Source: Campylobacterales bacterium
Lineage (GTDB): Bacteria; Campylobacterota_A; Desulfurellia; JAADFJ01
Reading direction: 5' to 3'
Assembly (NCBI GenBank): GCA_027080125.1
Contig: JALWSW010000205.1
Span: 1-11,959, forward strand
DNA length: 11,959 nt
The notes below the pieces were generated by a model that did not search any database, was not told the DNA's origin, and worked only from the letters and a program-made list of their open reading frames with translations. The position numbers were made by a program, and so were the translations under genes. Positions 5,643 to 11,959 of the stretch are shown here, one piece after another. Numbering within the stretch: position 1 is the stretch's first letter; the number at the start of each line of letters is the position of its first letter.

Positions 5643-7794
5643 AGATTTTTCTTATCTTATCAATTGAGATATCAAGATTATTTATCACAACTCTGTTGCC
5701 GGAAAACTTTCCTATTTTGTGATACTCAATATTCTGCTTATCAAACTCTTTCAGCGCTTGAATATCTGCAACCGCAATAAACTGAACGGGAGGCTCGGAA
5801 AACAGATATTGCGGAGCGGAAAACCGGAAAGGCAGATCAAGTCTGAATCCAAGATTAAACCGTATTGCGGTTTTGATGATTGCAACCGCAACTCCTCCCA
5901 AAGAAATATCGGCAATATATCTTAATTTATTATTTTTTACCATATCTGAGACAGCCTTTATTATTTTGGTCGATTCAGACCACTCTATCTTCGGTTTTAC
6001 AGGAAAATCGTAAAATAGATCGTCTTTTATAAGCCAGCTATAGGCAGAACAGGCAAGAGACTGTTCCGGTTTTCCAATCAGAAAAAGGATGTCGTCTTCC
6101 TCAATCATAAAATTCGGTTTTCCGGCAGGCCTTCTTGTGCCAACCATCCCTATGACCGGAGTAGCCCAGATCGGTTTTCCGTCGGTCTCATTATAAAAGC
6201 TGACGTTACCGCTGACTACAGGCGTATTGAGTTTTTCAGCGGCAATTGATATACCCTCTATCGATTCGGAAAAGCTGTATAAAATCTCCGGTTTATCCGG
6301 GCTTCCGAAGTTAAGACAATCGGTAATTGCCAGCGGAGTTGAGCCTGTAACCGCCAGATTGCATGCAGCCTCCAAAACGGTTCTTTGGGCTCCATATCTG
6401 GGATCAGCAGCCACTATGTTGGGCTTTCCGACAACTGTTGCCGCGATTGCAACATCGTCATCTTTTAGGCGGATTAAAGCCGCTCCGTAGCCTATCTCAA
6501 GCGTATCGGTTCGTATGCTTTGATCATATTGCTGAGTTATCCAGGATTTATCGGCGATATTTGGATCTGAAATAAGCTTAAGAATTACCTCTTTTGTGTT
6601 TATCTTCCTGTCAATTTCAACGCTGAAATCTTTATGATTCGGTTTGGCGATTTTCTTCCTGTAAACAGGGGCATCCTCGGAAAAGATTTTTGTCGGAACC
6701 TTGAAGGTTTTTCCCGATTTTTTTATAATCATAACCGGCTCCGGGATAACCTCTCCAATTTTTACCGCATCCAATTGCCATTTTTTGAATATATCGAATA
6801 CGACCTTTTCTTGTCCCTTTTTCGCAATTACAAGCATTCTTTCCTGAGACTCAGAAAGCATTATCTCGGATGCTGAAAGCGGCTGTCTCAACGGTACCTT
6901 GTCAAGATCCAAAACCATTCCGGTGTTTGATCTGCCTGCCATCTCAAATGAGCTTGAGGCAAGACCTGCGGCTCCCATATCCTGCATACCTGATACTGCG
7001 CCAGTCTTGAAAAGCTCCAGACAAGCCTCAAGCAGAAGTTTTTCCGAAAACGGATCTCCGACCTGAACGGTGGGGCGTTTTGCCTCTGTTGATTCATCGA
7101 AAACAGCCGATGCCATGGCGGCTCCGCCCAGCCCGTCTCTGCCGGTTTTGCTTCCCACATAGATAACCGAATCGCCTGCCGGAGCAGCTCCGGTAAATAT
7201 CTCATCTTTTTTTACGATTCCAAGGCTAAAGGCGTTTACAAGATTATTTCCGTTGTAGCAATCTGCAAATCTGGTTTTTCCTCCGAGGGTTGGAATTCCC
7301 ATACAGTTGCCGTAGTCGCCTATTCCCCGCACAACCCCGTCCACAAGATATGCCGTTTTTTTATTTGATGGATTTCCAAACCATAGCGCGTCAAGGGAAA
7401 GCACCGGTCTTGCGCCCATCGTAAATATGTCTCTCAAAATTCCTCCGACTCCGGTTGCGGCTCCCTGATACGGCTCAATAAAGGAAGGATGATTATGAGA
7501 TTCCATCTTAAACGCTACAGCATACTTATCTGATATTGATACAACTCCTGCGTTCTCGCCGGGTCCGTAAATAACATCTTTGCCGGTTGTAGGAAAGCGC
7601 TTCAGGAACGGCTTTGAGCTTTTATAGCTGCAATGTTCGCTCCAAAGGCTTGCTGCTAATTTTACCTCAAATTCGTTAGGTGTTCTGCCTAATTTTTTTT
7701 TCAAAATATCATATTCGTTCAATTCCAAAGCATACCCGGCACAATCGCCTCTTTCAATCGGTCTGCTCTCATCCAAACGATTTTTATCGCTCAT
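5608..7794 (-). CDS. purL: Phosphoribosylformylglycinamidine synthase, PurL subunit (small type)
   Basis: 728 residues, the usual length of the small PurL that works with separate PurQ and PurS. It converts FGAR to FGAM with ATP and ammonia in the fourth step of purine synthesis, in the cytoplasm. Visible signatures are WSEHCSYKSS (51-60, conserved histidine H54), the ATP loop YGPGENAG (76-83) and KMESHNHPSFIEPYQGAATG (from residue 96). The region GMQDMGAAGLASSSFEMAGR and the second-half SGNVSFYNETDGKP follow. No purQ or purS is in this window. The start is supported by AAGGAA at 7806-7801, 6 nt before the ATG. It follows the pilus TPR gene after a 44-bp gap that holds inverted repeats. The 3' end overlaps rimO by 35 nt. 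Confidence 0.97.
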   Translation of the reverse strand: MSDKNRLDESRPIERGDCAGYALELNEYDILKKKLGRTPNEFEVKLAASLWSEHCSYKSSKPFLKRFPTTGKDVIYGPGENAGVVSISDKYAVAFKMESHNHPSFIEPYQGAATGVGGILRDIFTMGARPVLSLDALWFGNPSNKKTAYLVDGVVRGIGDYGNCMGIPTLGGKTRFADCYNGNNLVNAFSLGIVKKDEIFTGAAPAGDSVIYVGSKTGRDGLGGAAMASAVFDESTEAKRPTVQVGDPFSEKLLLEACLELFKTGAVSGMQDMGAAGLASSSFEMAGRSNTGMVLDLDKVPLRQPLSASEIMLSESQERMLVIAKKGQEKVVFDIFKKWQLDAVKIGEVIPEPVMIIKKSGKTFKVPTKIFSEDAPVYRKKIAKPNHKDFSVEIDRKINTKEVILKLISDPNIADKSWITQQYDQSIRTDTLEIGYGAALIRLKDDDVAIAATVVGKPNIVAADPRYGAQRTVLEAACNLAVTGSTPLAITDCLNFGSPDKPEILYSFSESIEGISIAAEKLNTPVVSGNVSFYNETDGKPIWATPVIGMVGTRRPAGKPNFMIEEDDILFLIGKPEQSLACSAYSWLIKDDLFYDFPVKPKIEWSESTKIIKAVSDMVKNNKLRYIADISLGGVAVAIIKTAIRFNLGFRLDLPFRFSAPQYLFSEPPVQFIAVADIQALKEFDKQNIEYHKIGKFSGNRVVINNLDISIDKIRKIYEESFSKALKL

Positions 7795-7806
7795 AGATGC
7801 TTCCTT

Positions 7807-7838
7807 ATATATTTTAGTTGATTCTGATCAAAATATAT
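7807..7838. promoter_or_regulatory. FNR/CRP-type palindrome inside an AT inverted repeat, ahead of purL
   Basis: The gap between the TPR gene and purL contains TTGAT-TCTG-ATCAA at 7818-7831, a perfect match to the FNR-family consensus TTGAT-N4-ATCAA. Around it lies a second perfect inverted repeat, ATATATTTT (7807-7815) and AAAATATAT (7830-7838), whose centre is offset by 2 nt from the first. The outer arm ends where the purL ribosome site begins and abuts the stop codon of the TPR gene. The FNR-like site is centred about 30 nt from the purL ATG, too close for classical activation at -41.5 of a purL promoter. If used it would more likely repress, or its overlap with the consensus may be chance. 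The all-A/T stem would be a poor terminator and lacks a U tract. Confidence 0.4.
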
Positions 7839-8693
7839 CTACTTCTTACCGACTCTATCCAAAAATTCCTCTATTTCACCCGCCTTCTTCAGATTCTCCG
7901 CATTTTTAAATGTCCCATCATTCATAACAACCCTTGCCATTTGATAGTTGCCTTGTTTTATATAACTGATTGCCAGATTTATCCGTATAGCAGGGTCATC
8001 TTTTATTTTCAACGCCTTTTTTAGCAGTCCAATCGCCTCTTTATATCTATGTATTCGAATATATCTTGCGGCAAGATTATTGTAAAGATCGGGATTATTC
8101 GGAAAACGCCTGATAAGTGCTCTATATGCGGCTATTGCCGTCCTGTTATCAGCGGATTTACTGTTATTTATCAGCACGATAAGACTATCCTGTCCTTCGG
8201 GTTTCTTTCCAATTGCTTCAATTTTTCTAACTTTGCTTGATACGGATTGCACTTTGGCAACTTTTCTTATAACCGTTTTTTTCTTTTTGTCTCTGTTTTT
8301 ATTCAAGGATGTTGCTTTGGGAGTTGAGAAGACAACCGGTTTGTTTTCAGATTTATTAACTAAACCGCTTTGCATGGGAACTAATTTATGTTTTTTTGAG
8401 ACGGCAATCTTACGCTTTGCTACCGGTTTGGTGCTTCCGGAAAAAGTATCGGCGGTTTGATATCTGCTTATAACTTTTTTTGCTACCGGCTCTTTATGAG
8501 TCGCAGGCATTTTTCGGCTGATACTATCTATCTTTTCTCTGACTAAAACGGCTGAAACAACAATAACCAGCACAAATATAGCCGTAGAAATTAACAAAAT
8601 ATAAGAAGGTTTTCTCTTACGAAAGTCCGGCAGAGCCTCAGAAGTTTTCTGATTTTTTTCTATTCTTGCAATTGCATCGTATAGCTTGCTCAC
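7839..8693 (-). CDS. MshN-like pilus-assembly protein: single membrane helix plus C-terminal TPR repeats
   Basis: 284 residues with a GTG start. No other start fits, and the N-terminus MSKLYDAIARIEKNQ looks like the short cytoplasmic head of MshN/GspB-type proteins. One membrane helix spans about residues 31-51. It is followed by a long, low-complexity, lysine-rich periplasmic linker (about 58-165, with KKKKTVIRKVAKVQ and two PVAK motifs). At least two tetratricopeptide repeats follow, from about 174 to 260 (AIAAYRALIRRFPNNPDLYN, YKEAIGLLKKALKIKDDPAI). In MSHA clusters a TPR protein, MshN, follows the secretin genes, as here: the secretin stop is 4 nt upstream. It probably helps to assemble or stabilise the secretin or envelope complex. 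The family assignment rests on architecture and gene order more than on sequence identity. Confidence 0.72.
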   Translation of the reverse strand: MSKLYDAIARIEKNQKTSEALPDFRKRKPSYILLISTAIFVLVIVVSAVLVREKIDSISRKMPATHKEPVAKKVISRYQTADTFSGSTKPVAKRKIAVSKKHKLVPMQSGLVNKSENKPVVFSTPKATSLNKNRDKKKKTVIRKVAKVQSVSSKVRKIEAIGKKPEGQDSLIVLINNSKSADNRTAIAAYRALIRRFPNNPDLYNNLAARYIRIHRYKEAIGLLKKALKIKDDPAIRINLAISYIKQGNYQMARVVMNDGTFKNAENLKKAGEIEEFLDRVGKK

Positions 8694-8697
8694 AGGT

Positions 8698-10155
8698 TCA
8701 ATCTATTATTACTGGCTTTAAAAGTATGACAAGCTCAACACTGTTTGAGAGTTGTTCCTTTTGCTTGAATGCAAGACCTGCTATCGGAATATGCGATAAT
8801 ATCGGAACACCCGTATTGTCATTGCTGTTAACCCGGCTTATTAAGCCTCCGAGCACAACTATTGAGCCGCTTCTTACAGAAACAACGGTGCTTTCTTCTC
8901 TTAAATCCACCGTAGGAAGCGTATATGTGCTGCCTGAAATGTCTCTTTCTTTGAGAGAAACCAATTTGCTTTTGATAGGGACGATTCTCAGCAAAACCGT
9001 ATTATCGCTTTTTATAAACGGGGTAATTCCAAACACGATTCCGTCAAAAATTGATGAAATATCAACGGTTGGAGTGGTTGTGGCGGTGCCTCCTGATGTT
9101 GTCGATGTGCTTAGCTCAATCTTTTTTATGAAGCTGATCGATTTTCCTACCGATAGTATCGACGGCTGGGCATTGATTACCCTTAGGTGAGGCTCCGAAA
9201 GCAGTGATAGCGACCCGTATTTGGAAAGTGCCTCTATGACTGAGGTAAACTGTCCGCCGCTTTTTGTTACATTAACTGTTAAAGCAGGAACATCGGAACC
9301 GAAATTTATCGTTTTCTGACTCAGCGATATATCACGTCTTAATGAGCTCCAATCTATTCCGACTTTACTGTCTTTGTTGAGCTGAATCTCTATAATTTTT
9401 GCCTCAATCATCACCTGGCGCTTATAACTTGCCGAAACCGCATTTATATAATCGGTAATCCGCCTTATATTTTGAGGTCTATCGGTAACCATCAATATTC
9501 CGCCTGCCTGATCCAAGGTATAATGCCCGACTTTTGAAATCATATTTTTTATGTTATTTTCTAAAATCTGATACCGATCGCCTTTTTTTGCATTGCTTTT
9601 GCTGGTAATGCTAAAGCTTCCCTGCAAAGGAACGGTAGTATCATTATCAGAAGACGACCCGCCTCCAAGAACATCACCTCCAAGAGTCGCTTGAGACGAC
9701 CTGATTACTCCCAAAAAACCGATATCATAGATTTTTGTTTGAAACGGCGTAATCCATATTGTATTTTTTCGCTTCTTCCATGAAATTCCAACAATGCCGG
9801 TAATGGTATCAAGCGCCTCTCTTATCGAAACATTATTAAGCGACAGATCAACGGTCGGATTTTTTATATACGAGGAAAGTTCACTACTAAAGGCAACATC
9901 GATTGATGCAGGCTTAAGAATATGCATTATCGCTTCTTTATAGGGCATCGCCTTTGCAAAAAGGGTTACCTTTTCCAAGTCAAGTATGCTGAGTTTCTTT
10001 TCCACAGGCTGCAAATCGGGGGCTCCGGTTCTAATTCTGAGCAGCTTTTCCACTGATGCAGCTTTGAGTTTGCCATCTGTAACAGTCGGCTTGCTACATC
10101 CTGATATGCTAAGAATGACAATCAAAACAGCAAGCAATATATCAAATCTTTTCAT
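8698..10155 (-). CDS. mshL: MshL-like secretin lipoprotein (outer-membrane pilus channel)
   Basis: 485 residues. The lipoprotein signal has a hydrophobic core at 6-18 and lipobox SISGC with C20. A short STN-like domain (about 75-135) is followed by an N-domain (RYQILENNIKNMISKVGHYT to RRITDYINAV, about 194-240). The secretin core begins at QVMIEAKIIEIQLNKDSKVG (247-266). The last stretch, VRSGSIVVLGGLISR (427-441) with VPILSHIPIAGLAF and ELVILLKP, is the classic secretin signature. A TTTPTVD... DGIVFGITPFI segment (359-381) after a Ser/Thr/Gly loop resembles MshL rather than PilQ or GspD. It should form the multimeric outer-membrane pore for pilus extrusion. It overlaps the MshK-like gene by 14 nt, with a purine-rich ribosome site AGAGAG before the ATG. 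Secretin identity is certain, and the MSHA subtype is likely. Confidence 0.9.
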   Translation of the reverse strand: MKRFDILLAVLIVILSISGCSKPTVTDGKLKAASVEKLLRIRTGAPDLQPVEKKLSILDLEKVTLFAKAMPYKEAIMHILKPASIDVAFSSELSSYIKNPTVDLSLNNVSIREALDTITGIVGISWKKRKNTIWITPFQTKIYDIGFLGVIRSSQATLGGDVLGGGSSSDNDTTVPLQGSFSITSKSNAKKGDRYQILENNIKNMISKVGHYTLDQAGGILMVTDRPQNIRRITDYINAVSASYKRQVMIEAKIIEIQLNKDSKVGIDWSSLRRDISLSQKTINFGSDVPALTVNVTKSGGQFTSVIEALSKYGSLSLLSEPHLRVINAQPSILSVGKSISFIKKIELSTSTTSGGTATTTPTVDISSIFDGIVFGITPFIKSDNTVLLRIVPIKSKLVSLKERDISGSTYTLPTVDLREESTVVSVRSGSIVVLGGLISRVNSNDNTGVPILSHIPIAGLAFKQKEQLSNSVELVILLKPVIID

Positions 10156-10564
10156 TTATTCTCTCTTTCAGCTCCAGCCATTTCAAATTTTTGCCGATTC
10201 TGATTAGCACTCTGCTTTTTTCAATTGCAATGACCGTAATTCCTTTATAATGCTGTCCTACCCTGAATATCCTTCCGTTGATTTTACACATTTTGTTTTT
10301 CTTATCAAGATAGATCATCTCCAGACTGATTGGTGCTGCATCATTGATTCCTTTTTTTCTGCCTGAGACGCTCTGAGAAGTCGTCCGGACAAATGCCAAC
10401 GTGTTGATTTTGCTTTTTGCAAATCGTTTTGTCTTTACCGGCATCGGAAGATTTACGGAGGTAATCTCCGGCACATTATAATTACTTTTATTCACACAAT
10501 CTGGAGCCAGATATCCTGCAAGCAAAGCTATCGGAATTAATCCGAAAATCAGATAACTTTTCAC
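10142..10564 (-). CDS. PilP/GspC/MshK-like inner-membrane pilus protein
   Basis: 140 residues with a GTG start that overlaps the preceding stop as GTGA. One N-terminal membrane helix (about 4-20) is followed by a low-complexity, proline- and basic-rich linker and a small C-terminal beta domain. That domain contains INGRIFRVGQHYKGITVIAI and then RVLIRIGKNLKWLEL (about 96-132). The pattern 'INGRxxRVGxxxxGxxVxxI...' is seen in the secretin-interacting domains of GspB/GspC, PilP and MshK. Position directly before the secretin gene and after a PilO-like gene matches mshK. It likely connects the inner-membrane platform to the secretin in the periplasm. Sequence conservation in this family is low, so the name rests mainly on fold pattern and gene order. 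Confidence 0.68.
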   Translation of the reverse strand: MKSYLIFGLIPIALLAGYLAPDCVNKSNYNVPEITSVNLPMPVKTKRFAKSKINTLAFVRTTSQSVSGRKKGINDAAPISLEMIYLDKKNKMCKINGRIFRVGQHYKGITVIAIEKSRVLIRIGKNLKWLELKERINEKI

Positions 10565-10980
10565 CGGTTTAACCTAAAAAAAGCGATCTTTTTGCCGCTT
10601 AATCGTATTTTTATAGCTTTTTTGCCAGAATCATCGTTTTTAAGCAAAAATTCGGATAGAAAAAAAAGCCCGCCTCGCCGGTATGTGTCATCGATAACCT
10701 TGTCTAATCTTGCCAAATCCTTTACAGAAGAAAATGTTGCCAGGATATCAACCGGCTCAACTTTAAGATTTTTTATATTGCCAATCTCTTTCTTATAATT
10801 CAGATAACGCTTTAACTGAAGTTCGTTGTTTTTCTCATTTAATATCTCTCTGTTAAGATGATTATTGGCGCGCTTTATATCGGTAAGTTTGTATAAGCTA
10901 ACCTTATAAACAGAAAAGGATAGCGATAACAAAACCGCAGAGATTACGACAAAAAATACTGTTTTTCTTTTAAGGTTCAT
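10561..10980 (-). CDS. PilO/MshJ-like inner-membrane pilus protein
   Basis: 139 residues. One N-terminal membrane helix spans about 6-27. It is followed by a predicted coiled coil rich in Asn, Glu and Lys (about 33-68, ANNHLNREILNEKNNELQLK) and a small alpha/beta domain ending in AIKIRLSGKKIAFF. This architecture (helix, coiled coil, ferredoxin-like domain) is that of PilO, GspM and MshJ, though shorter than most. In such clusters the protein pairs with PilN or MshI in the inner-membrane alignment complex. No PilN/MshI gene is present between it and the prepilin gene, so its partner must lie elsewhere. No good Shine-Dalgarno precedes the ATG, and the frame closes 5 codons upstream, so this start is the only sensible one. 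The identification depends on architecture and context. Confidence 0.62.
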   Translation of the reverse strand: MNLKRKTVFFVVISAVLLSLSFSVYKVSLYKLTDIKRANNHLNREILNEKNNELQLKRYLNYKKEIGNIKNLKVEPVDILATFSSVKDLARLDKVIDDTYRRGGLFFLSEFLLKNDDSGKKAIKIRLSGKKIAFFRLNR

Positions 10981-11010
10981 TTGTTCAGAGACTCATAACG
11001 AGACAAGTAT

Positions 11011-11862
11011 TTAACCACCCTTATATTCAATATTATCAATGCCGCTACCGCCCCACTCTATTGTAATAGCTTTTCCGTGATATGTAAGTGTCGCTTTTTT
11101 ATCATCTTTGCTATATGTGATAGCACTGTTTCCTGTATTAAAACTATCAGGAGGCCCGTTCGGATTACTATCTATTAAGTTTGCCGCAACGGCAGTCAGC
11201 GCGCCGTAGGCTGTGGAGTATGAGCCTGAAGACCCACCAGATCCGCTGCCAACCGTTTCATCGCACCATTTTTCCAATTCACCAAAACTGTATGAAGCCA
11301 CAATATCATCATAGTTGTTGTCGTAAGGATGAGACGGGTTATCATAAATACCGGTTCCTCCGGAAACCTTCGCACCTGTTGCGTTAAGATCGTCAAGTCT
11401 GTAGTTAGAGCCTTTGCTTATCACAATGAACGCAACCGGAGTTTTTGTTCCGTTGTTGTCAATTTTTGGAAGATGATCGGCGATTGCCTCATTTGCAACC
11501 TTGTTACAAAAGCTTTGGAGCGATTGGTCTGATGAAGCTGTGAGATTGTCATTTACATCATATATCAGTCTGTTACCGTGGCTATCGGTTTGTCTTGTGC
11601 CAATTATATCATAAGGCAACAGGCGATATGTGCCGCTTGTGACAGGAGCCGGAAACCTCCCGTGTCTATAGGCATACCCGATTAATGCGTTCTTTGCTTC
11701 CTTAACCGCAAGCCTGTCTTCGGTCAGTTTATTCTGCTTGATTAATGTTCTCATCATCGGAATTCCGAGTCCTAAAATTAGTCCCAGAATTACCATCACA
11801 ATCGCAACCTCTACAAGAGTAAAACCTCTGTGATAATTATTTTCTTTATAGAAACGGAGCAT
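11011..11862 (-). CDS. Large type IV prepilin-like protein (MSHA/pseudopilin type)
   Basis: 283 residues. The class III leader is 13 residues, ending in RG before FTLVEVAIVMVILGLIL. Prepilin peptidase would cut after G13 and N-methylate F14, with the conserved glutamate at position +5 (E18). The hydrophobic helix spans about 14-37. The rest is a large periplasmic domain with ALIGYAYRHGRFPAP, LPYDIIGTRQTDSHGNRLIYDV and VAFIVISKGSN. This pattern occurs in oversized pseudopilins of MSHA-like clusters, as I recall the family. A Ser/Gly-rich stretch lies near residues 210-220 and there are only two cysteines. Its size suggests a minor or tip pilin rather than the main fibre subunit (inference). 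The start is supported by GGGAGG at 11872-11867, 4 nt before the ATG. A 30-nt gap separates it from the PilO-like gene. Confidence 0.88.
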   Translation of the reverse strand: MLRFYKENNYHRGFTLVEVAIVMVILGLILGLGIPMMRTLIKQNKLTEDRLAVKEAKNALIGYAYRHGRFPAPVTSGTYRLLPYDIIGTRQTDSHGNRLIYDVNDNLTASSDQSLQSFCNKVANEAIADHLPKIDNNGTKTPVAFIVISKGSNYRLDDLNATGAKVSGGTGIYDNPSHPYDNNYDDIVASYSFGELEKWCDETVGSGSGGSSGSYSTAYGALTAVAANLIDSNPNGPPDSFNTGNSAITYSKDDKKATLTYHGKAITIEWGGSGIDNIEYKGG

Positions 11863-11959
11863 ACCGCCTCCCGTGCAAAATTAAAACGGTAAAAATTATA
11901 AGTATCATTATAAGAAAGATGACAAAAATTAAAATCTTTATCAAGGATTTATTTTCAAT
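11846..11959 (-). CDS. C-terminal tail of an unidentified membrane protein (runs off the window edge)
   Basis: The frame is open for 37 codons from the window edge to a TAA at 11848-11846. It overlaps the prepilin gene by 17 nt, like other overlaps in this cluster. It reads a very hydrophobic run (ILIFVIFLIMILIIFTVLIL) and then HGRRYAPFL, which is a membrane helix with positive charges after it. The other two minus frames are closed early. A 37-codon opening in AT-rich DNA could arise by chance, and T-rich sequence reads as hydrophobic by default, so this could also be untranslated promoter DNA. If real, it would be a small inner-membrane pilus protein or the end of a larger one. Confidence 0.4.
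   Translation of the reverse strand: MENKSLIKILIFVIFLIMILIIFTVLILHGRRYAPFL
11895..11925 (-). promoter_or_regulatory. Possible sigma-70 promoter ahead of the prepilin gene
   Basis: A perfect TATAAT at 11900-11895 lies 19 nt after TTGTCA (11925-11920, five of six matches to the -35 consensus). The spacing is 2 nt longer than ideal. It would give a leader of about 25-30 nt ending at the strong ribosome site of the prepilin gene. A second TATAAT at 11912-11907 has no suitable -35. In such AT-rich DNA, -10-like hexamers are common, and the same stretch may encode the tail of an upstream gene. Confidence 0.25.

Noticed and set aside
7807..7838. AT inverted repeat as a terminator for the pilus genes
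   Set aside because: The stem is all A/T and is followed by the purL ribosome site rather than a U tract.
8666..9190. 174-codon open frame on the plus strand opposite the secretin gene
   Set aside because: It is a shadow of the secretin gene, which has full family signatures on the minus strand. The plus-strand product is Ser/Thr/Leu-rich without recognisable motifs.

Overview
Every gene I can support lies on the minus strand, so the transcriptional order runs from high to low coordinates. The chromosome is Gram-negative: it encodes an outer-membrane secretin lipoprotein, a Tat-exported iron-sulfur protein and a membrane sensor kinase with a periplasmic domain. The DNA is moderately AT-rich (judged by eye, not counted). 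The mix of an MSHA-like pilus module, small-type PurL, RimO and respiratory-style signalling would suit an anaerobically respiring lineage such as Deferribacterota or Desulfobacterota. That taxonomic guess is inference from gene content only. I see no insertion sequence, phage gene, tRNA, rRNA or CRISPR array.

Region 1 (11959 down to 7839) is part of a type IV pilus assembly cluster of the MSHA type. It holds the hydrophobic tail of an unidentified upstream gene, a large prepilin-like protein, a PilO/MshJ-like membrane protein, a PilP/GspC/MshK-like protein, the MshL-like secretin lipoprotein and an MshN-like TPR protein. The J-K-L-N order of the MSHA operon is kept, but no MshM ATPase lies between L and N. 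The pilus ATPase and platform protein must lie elsewhere.

Region 2 (7794 down to 3532) is housekeeping and metabolic: purL (FGAM synthase, large subunit), rimO (ribosomal protein S12 methylthiotransferase) and a ROK-family sugar kinase. The 44-bp gap before purL holds a perfect TTGAT-N4-ATCAA palindrome, the FNR-type consensus, inside a longer AT inverted repeat.

Region 3 (3548 down to 1) is a sensory and respiratory block. It encodes a membrane-anchored PhnD-like substrate-binding protein, a NarX-type histidine kinase with its own periplasmic sensor domain, and a NarL-type response regulator. After a 179-bp gap comes the start of a Tat-exported 4Fe-4S electron-transfer subunit, cut off by the window edge. 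The layout resembles three-component systems in which a periplasmic binding protein feeds a kinase/regulator pair that switches on a molybdopterin oxidoreductase, such as AioXSR or TtrSR with TtrB. The most interesting hypothesis here is that this trio senses a respiratory substrate and controls the oxidoreductase beginning at the left edge.

From the prepilin to the response regulator the genes are nearly seamless, with ATGA, GTGA and 14-35 nt overlaps or 1-4 nt gaps at most junctions. Pilus, purine, ribosome-modification and signalling genes may therefore share transcripts. The only real breaks are the 30-nt, 44-nt and 179-nt gaps.
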